Shown: positions 1 to 5,216 of the stretch, one piece after another
How the letters are laid out: each line of letters begins with the position of its first letter
Numbering within the stretch: position 1 is the stretch's first letter
Assembly (NCBI GenBank): GCA_030830465.1
Contig: JAURMY010000063.1
Span: forward strand, 1 to 11,087
Direction of reading: 5' to 3'
Length of the DNA stretch: 11,087 bases
Source of the DNA: Alphaproteobacteria bacterium
Lineage (GTDB): Bacteria; Pseudomonadota; Alphaproteobacteria; Rhodobacterales; Rhodobacteraceae
Translations under genes and position numbers: made by a program
Notes under the pieces: generated by a model
The model's database searches: none
What the model was told of the DNA's origin: nothing
What the model saw: the letters and a program-made list of their open reading frames with translations, nothing else

Positions 1-165
1 CCAGTGGATCATCCTTTTTGGACGCACAAACAAATAACCGTCACGCCGCATATCGCTTCGGCCACACGGGCGGAAAGTGCCTCGGACACGATTGCGGAAA
101 ACATCCGCCGCGGCGAGGCCGGTGAACCCTTTGTGCATCTGGTTGACCGAAACGCCGGATACTGA
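1..165 (+). CDS. ghrA: GhrA-type glyoxylate/hydroxypyruvate reductase, C-terminal fragment
   Basis: Frame 1 is open from the window edge to a TGA at 163-165 and gives the last 54 residues of an NAD(P)-dependent D-isomer-specific 2-hydroxyacid dehydrogenase; the 5' part lies outside the window. The segment HPFWTHKQITVTPHIAS (from residue 4 of the fragment) is the end of the nucleotide-binding domain. The His of TPHIAS (residue 17, bases 49-51) is the conserved catalytic acid/base of the family. The ending VDRNAGY closely resembles that of E. coli GhrA, which reduces glyoxylate and hydroxypyruvate in the cytoplasm, so a GhrA-like activity is the best guess. Substrate cannot be decided from the C-terminus alone. 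The gene converges on the SseB-family gene and is followed by short hairpins that could end transcription. Confidence 0.85.
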   Translation, partial: PVDHPFWTHKQITVTPHIASATRAESASDTIAENIRRGEAGEPFVHLVDRNAGY

Positions 166-166
166 C

Positions 167-207
167 GGCGCGTATTCAAGCGCCGCCCAGCGCCGTCTGT
201 CAGACGG
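167..207. terminator. two short hairpins between convergent genes, possible bidirectional terminator
   Basis: The 52-bp gap between two convergent genes holds two inverted repeats. GGCGC (167-171) pairs with GCGCC (180-184) around an 8-base loop. CCGTCTG (193-199) and CAGACGG (201-207) form a near-perfect palindrome, realistically a 5-bp stem with a 5-base loop. The second is followed on the + strand by ATTTCCC, which has only a weak T-run, so intrinsic termination is plausible but not clear. Confidence 0.4.
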
Positions 208-217
208 ATTTCCCGGT

Positions 218-997
218 TCAGCGCAGGATCGGCGGCTTGGCCGGGTTCATGCCGGGTGCCAGCCGCAAGGTGGGTTCCTCTGGCTGTGGCTGGGGCATGT
301 CAAACCGCAGACCAACCTTTTGCAACCGGTCGACCACCGGGTTGTCCGCCGCAAGAAAGGCAATATCCAGTGACAGGGCCTCAGCGCTGAAACTGACCGC
401 CTCTGTTGCCGCCTGTCGCAGGGCCGTTTCGGCAGCCGGGTCCGCATCGGCAAAGCACAGCAACAGGCCTTTGCTGCCGTCGTCAAACACCGAACCGGCC
501 AGATAGGCGCACTGTGCCGCCCCCGCCAAAGCCGCCAGTTTGCCGTCCAAAGCCTGCAAGAAATCCCCCGGAAGGCCGAACGGCGTGATCAGTTCCTTCA
601 GGCTGGCCTCAACCTCATCCGCTTCGTTGGCCAGCGCCTGCACCAGCCACTCCACCGCCGCAGCGGGCACCAGAATGCTGGAGGGGGCCACCCCAAGATT
701 GACCCCCAACCCAAGGTCCTGCCCGGCCAACAGGTTAACCAGTTTCCGGCCCGACAACGCGGCATAGGGTGTTTCGCGATCGGCGAACGCGGCCAGCCGT
801 TCAAGCCTGTCAAATACCAGAACATAGTTGTCGGCTTCGACCGGGAAAATCAGCGGCTCTACCTGATCGGTGACGGGTTCCCCGGTCAGGATCAGAAACA
901 GCTCACTATCGGCCAGCCGCTCATAAAACCGCAACCGCGCGGCGTCGTTCTGCGGTGCGCTTTCCATCGCATCATGGGCTGTGTCAAGCGGGGTCAT
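218..997 (-). CDS. SseB family protein
   Basis: Encodes 259 residues. Residues 20-120 match the SseB N-terminal domain: LRFYERLADSELFLIL, then FPVEADNYVLVFDRLERLA, then YAALSGRKLVNLLAGQDLGL and LVPAAAVEWL. SseB is named from an E. coli gene affecting serine sensitivity and its biochemical role is not established. The C-terminal half (about 130-259) is acidic and alanine-rich and ends in a proline-rich tail; no enzyme motif is visible. No signal peptide or membrane helix is seen, so it is probably cytoplasmic. The ATG at 995-997 is chosen because it overlaps the glycosylase stop as ATGA and has AAAGGGA upstream. An in-frame extension to 1258 exists but would run through the glycosylase coding sequence and has no SseB-like content. 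Confidence 0.85.
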   Translation of the reverse strand: MTPLDTAHDAMESAPQNDAARLRFYERLADSELFLILTGEPVTDQVEPLIFPVEADNYVLVFDRLERLAAFADRETPYAALSGRKLVNLLAGQDLGLGVNLGVAPSSILVPAAAVEWLVQALANEADEVEASLKELITPFGLPGDFLQALDGKLAALAGAAQCAYLAGSVFDDGSKGLLLCFADADPAAETALRQAATEAVSFSAEALSLDIAFLAADNPVVDRLQKVGLRFDMPQPQPEEPTLRLAPGMNPAKPPILR

Positions 998-1599
998 CTG
1001 GTCCCTTTCATTGCATTGCTGACCGCCGCCTGCAACGCGGGCAACACCTCGGCGGCAAACCATGGATTGGCTTTCAACCATCCCGTATTCCGCCAACTGG
1101 GATGGGGCAATGGGAAAACACCGGGCGCAAAGTCGCGCCAGGCCCTGACCGTGGCTGTGACCGGCGATTTCCGGCCCAGATGCCAGTTCTGGGCGCTGCC
1201 GCCGACCAGCAATGTCAGCGCGAAGGGGCCTGCCAGATCGAAAACCCGTCGATGCCATGTGGCGGCACAGATCGGCGGGGGCGGCAGATCGGCGCCCTTG
1301 GCATCATAGCCCGGAAAGCAAAAAGCCATCGGCACGACCGCGATTTTTGCTCGGTCATAAAAGGCATCCCGCCCGACACCCATCCAGTCGCGCAACCGAT
1401 CGCCCGATGCGTCGTCAAACGGCAGGCCACTGTCATGCACTCTGGCGCCGGGGGCCTGCCCCGCAACCAGAATGGCCGCGCCCCGCCGGACCCGGATCAC
1501 CGGTCGCGGGCGGTGCGCCGTGACGGTCGCGGCGAACCGGTCGGCACACAGGCGACAGGCCTTTATTTCTTGGGTCAGCAGGGAAAGGGGTTGCGCCAT
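994..1599 (-). CDS. uracil-DNA glycosylase family protein, four-Cys Fe-S type, divergent motif A
   Basis: Encodes 201 residues of the uracil-DNA glycosylase superfamily, which removes uracil or related bases from DNA as the first step of base excision repair. The N-terminal CxxC (C15, C18) together with C94 and C111 gives the spacing C-x2-C-x75-C-x16-C expected for the 4Fe-4S cluster of family 4-like enzymes. Motif A is GQAPG (47-51) followed by HDSGLPFDDASG, and the late motif is HPSWRN (166-171). The GEAPG Glu typical of family 4 is Gln here, so base specificity and even activity are uncertain. Start ATG at 1597-1599 has no good Shine-Dalgarno; the promoter candidate at 1655-1684 would give an untranslated leader of about 50 bases. 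It overlaps the SseB-family gene by 4 bp, so the two are probably cotranscribed and translationally coupled. Confidence 0.8.
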   Translation of the reverse strand: MAQPLSLLTQEIKACRLCADRFAATVTAHRPRPVIRVRRGAAILVAGQAPGARVHDSGLPFDDASGDRLRDWMGVGRDAFYDRAKIAVVPMAFCFPGYDAKGADLPPPPICAATWHRRVFDLAGPFALTLLVGGSAQNWHLGRKSPVTATVRAWRDFAPGVFPLPHPSWRNTGWLKANPWFAAEVLPALQAAVSNAMKGTR

Positions 1600-1643
1600 A
1601 GCGGCACCATAGCAGCCGCAGCGACGGCTGCAATCAGGGGGGA

Positions 1644-1672
1644 TTGACGGAAAGATTATATTTCGATATTTC
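1644..1672 (+). promoter_or_regulatory. candidate arsR promoter, near-leaderless transcript
   Basis: TTGACG (1644-1649) is a near-consensus -35; 17 bp downstream is TATTTC (1667-1672), a weak -10 inside the operator palindrome. Transcription would then begin at or next to the ATG at 1680. An alternative -10 is TATATT (1657-1662), which lacks a good -35 and would give a leader of about 11 bases. Either choice leaves no room for a Shine-Dalgarno, suggesting a leaderless or near-leaderless arsR mRNA. Confidence 0.4.
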
Positions 1673-1684
1673 TAGAAATATGAA
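1655..1684 (-). promoter_or_regulatory. candidate promoter of the glycosylase-sseB unit
   Basis: Read on the - strand, TTCATA (1684-1679) lies 18 bp from a perfect TATAAT (1660-1655), about 55 bases upstream of the glycosylase ATG. The 16-bp palindrome at 1666-1681 occupies most of the spacer and overlaps the -35, so a bound ArsR dimer would be expected to block this promoter too. It is predicted by eye only. Confidence 0.45.
1666..1681. promoter_or_regulatory. perfect 16-bp palindrome, probable ArsR operator
   Basis: ATATTTCTAGAAATAT is a perfect inverted repeat centred between 1673 and 1674. It overlaps the arsR start codon and -10 region on one side and the spacer/-35 of the divergent glycosylase promoter on the other. 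ArsR-family dimers bind AT-rich palindromes of this size and usually repress their own operon, so autorepression is the natural reading. Binding itself is inferred. Confidence 0.65.
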
Positions 1685-2027
1685 AGATAACATCACCCAA
1701 GACCTGGCCATCGAAACCGCCGCCACAGCCTTTGCCGCCCTTGGCAGCGAACAGCGCCTTGGCGTATTGCGCGCATTGGTCCGGTCCGGCCCCGAAGGAC
1801 TGACGATAGGCGAGCTTGGGGCGAAAACCGGGATATCCGGGTCCACGCTGACGCATCATGTCAAGTTCCTGACCCTTGCAGGGCTGGTTCTGCAAACCAA
1901 GCGGGGCCGCTCCATCATCTGCGCGGCGGTCGCCTATGACATGATCCGCGATTTGTCGAAATTCCTGCTGTCGGAATGCTGTGCTGATGCCGCATCACCG
2001 GGCCACGACCACGGAGACCTTGAATGA
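1680..2027 (+). CDS. arsR: ArsR family metalloregulator, probably arsenical-responsive
   Basis: Encodes 115 residues from ATG 1680. The winged helix-turn-helix covers about residues 15-80: GSEQRLGVLRALV, then LTIGELGAKTGISGSTLTHHVKFLTLAGLV, with recognition helix around SGSTLTHHVKFL. C81 and the pair C100-C101 lie in and after the last DNA-binding elements. C-terminal thiols of this kind bind As(III) or methyl-As(III) in some ArsR proteins, while the classical E. coli ELCVCDL site on the HTH helix is absent. The C-terminus carries HDHG (residues 109-112). A longer TTG start at 1644 is possible, but that TTG is part of the best -35 element and the extension would place the operator inside the gene, so ATG 1680 is preferred. 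The gene overlaps the permease by ATGA. Confidence 0.85.
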   Translation: MKDNITQDLAIETAATAFAALGSEQRLGVLRALVRSGPEGLTIGELGAKTGISGSTLTHHVKFLTLAGLVLQTKRGRSIICAAVAYDMIRDLSKFLLSECCADAASPGHDHGDLE

Positions 2028-3061
2028 GCAATGTTCTGCACGATCACGACCACGGCAAAGTGGTAAAACTCGACAAGGCCTGGCTGGCAAGCCCGCTGAT
2101 CCTTGTCACCGTCGCGGTTCTGGCGCCGGATCAGGTGATCGACACGCTGCGCTTCACGATAGATGCCTTGCTGGGCACCGCGCCTTTCATCGTCTTCGCG
2201 GTTCTGGCGGTCGGCTATTTGAAGGCCACGGGGGCCGAAGCCACATTGGCCCGCGCCTTTGAGGGGCGCGAGTTGCGGATGATCATCGCCGCCGCCCTGT
2301 TTGGCGGCCTTTCACCCTTTTGTTCCTGCGAGGTGATCCCCTTCATCGCCGCCCTTTTGGCCATGGGCGCGCCGCTTTCGGCGGTCATGGCCTTTTGGCT
2401 GGCCTCGCCGTTGATGGACCCGCCGATGTTCTTCATCACGGCAGGGACACTGGGTTTGAACTTCGCAATCGCCAAAGCCCTGTCGGCGGTCGGCATGGGG
2501 CTATTGGGCGGGTTCGCCGTCAAAGCGCTGGGGGGAACGGGTCTTTTTAGCGACCCCCTTAAGATCATCAAAACCAAGTCTTGCGGGTGCGGGCCTGATC
2601 CGTTCAGCCAGAAACCGGTCTGGGCGTTCTGGCACAGCGCCGGGCGGCGCGATACGTTCAGACAGGAAACGCTTAGCAACGCCCTGTTCTTAACCAAATG
2701 GCTGTTGCTGGCCTATATTCTTGAAAGCCTGATGATCACCTATATTCCGGCAGACTGGATCGCCACGGCCCTGGGCGGCACCGGATTTCAGCCGATCCTT
2801 TTGGGTGCCTTGCTGGGCGGGCCGGCCTATCTGAACGGTTATGCCGCCGTACCGCTGGTGGCCGGAATGCTGGCCCAGGGAATGAGCCAGGGGGCCGCCA
2901 TGGCCTTCGTGCTGGCAGGAGGGGTCAGCTGTATCCCTGCCGCGGTCGCGGTCTGGGCTTTGGTGAAACCGAAAGTCTTTGCCGCCTACCTGAGCTTTGC
3001 CTTTATCGGTTCACTGATCGCGGGCACGGTCTGGGGCCTTGTCGCGGCCAGCATTGTCTAA
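2024..3061 (+). CDS. arsP: ArsP/DUF318-family permease, probable arsenical efflux
   Basis: Encodes a 345-residue polytopic inner-membrane protein of the DUF318 (YraQ/ArsP) permease family. About 8-10 hydrophobic segments are arranged as two related halves. The first half has the hallmark SPFCSCEVIPFIAALL (C100, C102); the second has LLGGPAYLNGYAAVPL and GGVSCIPAA (C303). The central loop holds a further Cys pair, KSCGCG (C187, C189). The cytoplasmic-looking N-terminus is His-rich (HDHDHG, 6-11). Characterised ArsP proteins export trivalent organoarsenicals such as methylarsenite. Coupling here to an ArsR with C-terminal cysteines supports that role, but DUF318 permeases have other, unknown substrates. 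The ATG at 2024 follows GGAG and overlaps the arsR stop by 4 bp, indicating a bicistronic, translationally coupled operon. Confidence 0.8.
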   Translation: MSNVLHDHDHGKVVKLDKAWLASPLILVTVAVLAPDQVIDTLRFTIDALLGTAPFIVFAVLAVGYLKATGAEATLARAFEGRELRMIIAAALFGGLSPFCSCEVIPFIAALLAMGAPLSAVMAFWLASPLMDPPMFFITAGTLGLNFAIAKALSAVGMGLLGGFAVKALGGTGLFSDPLKIIKTKSCGCGPDPFSQKPVWAFWHSAGRRDTFRQETLSNALFLTKWLLLAYILESLMITYIPADWIATALGGTGFQPILLGALLGGPAYLNGYAAVPLVAGMLAQGMSQGAAMAFVLAGGVSCIPAAVAVWALVKPKVFAAYLSFAFIGSLIAGTVWGLVAASIV

Positions 3062-3109
3062 GGGTCAGGGTCTTAAACCGAATTGCGGTATACCTGGCGC
3101 AAATTGCAT

Positions 3110-3152
3110 CACCTGACGCGTTGAAATCTTTGATTTCAGGCAACGTTTGGTG
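3110..3152. terminator. imperfect hairpin between convergent operons
   Basis: The core is a perfect 7-bp stem, TGAAATC (3122-3128) and GATTTCA (3132-3138), with loop TTT. CGT/ACG (3119-3121 and 3143-3145) and CACC/GGTG (3110-3113 and 3149-3152) extend it across bulges. It sits in the 114-bp gap between the permease stop and the last Mrp-operon stop. Neither strand has a T-run after it, so a Rho-independent terminator is uncertain; it could equally be a dispersed intergenic palindrome. Nothing else is seen in 3062-3175. Confidence 0.35.
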
Positions 3153-3175
3153 AAGCAAGTTTAACGCATTTCGCT

Positions 3176-4876
3176 CTAGGACCAATAGGTCACGATCAGG
3201 GTAACGCCCAGCAACACCGCTATCCACAACACCATTGATCCGGTCGGCCAAACCCGCGCGATGCGCCCCTCCGGCCCGTGTGAACGGTATAGCCCCGTTA
3301 TCACATTGTTCACGCGCCGCTGCCAGAACCCGGCCTGCGCCGTCCAGATCAGCGCCACGATGCCCGCGACCGAGGCGATCACCCACGGCGCAAGACGCCG
3401 GTATGTCCAGTCCGTGTCCAGATTGACGGCGCGGATTTCCGGCGGGTGAATGCCGGTCCGCATCAGAACGCCAAAGGCCAGCAGCGCGAACAGCAGCAAT
3501 TGCAACTGCCAGACCACATGATAGGTCGTATAGGCGTTGAACGTCACCGGATAGGGCAGCAGGGCATAAAGCGGTTGCGGAAAGACCCCGATCGCGATGC
3601 ACAAAAAGGCGGTGATCCCCATGGCCAGTTGCATATGAACCGGGGCTTCGGGCGGGCGCAGGCCGCTGTCATGGGCGAAAAAGGTGAAGAACGGGATTTT
3701 GATGCCGGAATGGCTTAGGACACCTGCCGACGCAAAGACCAGCGCCAGCCAGACATAGGGATGATGTTCAGAGGCCGCAGCATCCAGGATCAGCGATTTG
3801 GTGACAAAGCCCGAAAACAGCGGAAAGGCCGAAATCGACGCCGCCCCGACAAGGCAGAACATCGCCGTGCGCGGCATAGTGCGGTAAAGCCCGCCCAGTT
3901 CCGAGGCTTTGGAGGTACCGGTCCGGAACATCACGGCCCCGACGCTCATGAACAGAAGCGCCTTGTAAAGGATATGGGCAAAGGCATGGCTGGCGGTGCC
4001 GTTCAAGGCCATATCGGTGCCAACGCCGATCCCCACCACCATAAAGCCCAACTGGTTGTTCAAACTATAGGCCAGCACCCGTCGCAGGTCGTTTTCAATC
4101 TCGGCAAAAAAGATCGGAAACAGGGTCATCACCGCCCCGATATAGATCAGGATCTCAGTGCCGGCAAAACCGCGCGCCAAAGCATAGATCGCCAGTTTCG
4201 TGGTAAAGGCCGACAGGATGACCGTGCCGGTGATGGTCGCCGCCGGATAACTGTCCTGCAACCAGTTGTGCAGCAGGGGAAAGGCCGCCTTGATCCCGAA
4301 GGAGAGAAAAATCAGCCATGTCGCAACCGACCCAAGGGTCATCTTTTCAAAGGCCAGCGAGCCGGTCTCGCGGTAAAACAATGCCGCACCGGCCAGCAAA
4401 ATGACGCCAGAGCCGATCTGCACGATCAGATAGCGCATACCGGTATGATAGGCCCCCGTCGTGCGCCGCGCCCAGATCAGGAAAACCGACGCGATCGCCG
4501 TGCCTTCCCAATAGATAAACAGGGTGATCAGATCGCCCGCAAATACCGCCCCGATGGCCGATCCCGCGTATAACAGGGCCGCGATCTGCTGCACCGTATC
4601 GCGGACATGCCACGCATATAGATTGCCTAAGAACGCAGCGAGGCAAAAAATCAGCCCGAAAATCCGTGACAGCTTGTCGACCCGCATCATGTCCAGATCG
4701 AGGCCCATGAAACTGAGCGTGCTGAGATGCCCCATCGGCAGCGACCAGATATGCAGCCCCGCCAGCACCGGCGCGACCAGCAAGAGCACGCCACGCGCCC
4801 TGCCCTGCGGCACAAGCACCATCAAAAGCGCCGCCAGCAAAAACAGAAACGCGGTGGGGGTTGTCGCCAGCATCAT
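3176..4876 (-). CDS. Mrp-type antiporter, third MrpD/NuoL-like proton-translocating subunit with C-terminal extension
   Basis: Encodes 566 residues of the complex I antiporter-like (Proton_antipo_M) family, an inner-membrane channel subunit. Key charged residues are present: E124 in TM5 (YWEGTAIAS), K196 in TM7 (GIKAAFPLLHNWLQDSYP), K227 in TM8 (TTKLAIYALARGF), H301/K305 (HILYKALLFMSVG) and K360 in TM12 (FVTKSL). ENDLRRVLAYSLNNQLGFM is the typical segment after TM8. Residues about 455-566 form an extension beyond the 14-helix core, with a soluble-looking NLDTDWTYRRL (485-495) and two further hydrophobic segments near 497-512 and 546-563. It is the last gene of the Mrp operon and starts within the previous stop (ATGATG at 4876-4871). 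The second ATG (4873), with AGGGG six bases upstream, may be the true start. With the separate MbhD/E-like protein it may together replace MrpA; that is inference. Confidence 0.88.
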   Translation of the reverse strand: MMLATTPTAFLFLLAALLMVLVPQGRARGVLLLVAPVLAGLHIWSLPMGHLSTLSFMGLDLDMMRVDKLSRIFGLIFCLAAFLGNLYAWHVRDTVQQIAALLYAGSAIGAVFAGDLITLFIYWEGTAIASVFLIWARRTTGAYHTGMRYLIVQIGSGVILLAGAALFYRETGSLAFEKMTLGSVATWLIFLSFGIKAAFPLLHNWLQDSYPAATITGTVILSAFTTKLAIYALARGFAGTEILIYIGAVMTLFPIFFAEIENDLRRVLAYSLNNQLGFMVVGIGVGTDMALNGTASHAFAHILYKALLFMSVGAVMFRTGTSKASELGGLYRTMPRTAMFCLVGAASISAFPLFSGFVTKSLILDAAASEHHPYVWLALVFASAGVLSHSGIKIPFFTFFAHDSGLRPPEAPVHMQLAMGITAFLCIAIGVFPQPLYALLPYPVTFNAYTTYHVVWQLQLLLFALLAFGVLMRTGIHPPEIRAVNLDTDWTYRRLAPWVIASVAGIVALIWTAQAGFWQRRVNNVITGLYRSHGPEGRIARVWPTGSMVLWIAVLLGVTLIVTYWS

Positions 4877-5208
4877 TCGCCCCTGTCCATCTGATCGGCG
4901 GGATAGGCTTCGCTATCGACCGCCTTGTCGCCATAATAGTCCTCGGGCCGTTTGATGAAGACGCGTAGCAGTTTCGCCGCCAGGATCAGGCCGGTGAACA
5001 TCACAAAGCCATAAATCGCGTAAAATCCGGGGATATGTTCAACCTCAAAATGCCCATGGGCCTCAAAGGTGAAGCTGGCCAGAAACATCGCCGCGCAAAG
5101 CGCCGCCAGCGCATAGAATATCTTGCTGGCGCTGCCGGGCTTGTCGACCCATAAAAGCGCGCGACCAAGCGCCGGATAGGTCTCAGGGGTTTCGCCTTTG
5201 GGATCCAT
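4873..5208 (-). CDS. small two-helix membrane protein of the Mrp operon, function unknown
   Basis: Encodes 111 residues; I cannot assign a named family. The N-terminal 25 residues are soluble. A first hydrophobic segment spans about 29-47 (FYALAALCAAMFLASF), followed by a short EAHGHFEVEHIPG loop and a second segment at about 61-80 (FYAIYGFVMFTGLILAAKL). A basic-acidic tail RVFIKRPEDYYGDK then leads to an acidic C-terminus. Its position between two MrpD-like genes suggests an accessory or assembly subunit of the complex. Start: ATG 5208 has GAGG at 5218-5215 with a 6-base spacer. The upstream in-frame ATG at 5220 overlaps the previous stop as ATGA but has no Shine-Dalgarno, and would add MRVD. 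The stop overlaps the start of the next antiporter gene. Confidence 0.82.
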   Translation of the reverse strand: MDPKGETPETYPALGRALLWVDKPGSASKIFYALAALCAAMFLASFTFEAHGHFEVEHIPGFYAIYGFVMFTGLILAAKLLRVFIKRPEDYYGDKAVDSEAYPADQMDRGE

Positions 5209-5216
5209 ATCCACCC

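Noticed and set aside
218..1258. A 346-residue version of the SseB-family protein
   Set aside because: The added 87 residues lie inside the glycosylase coding region in another frame; ATG 997 has a ribosome binding site and the usual ATGA junction.
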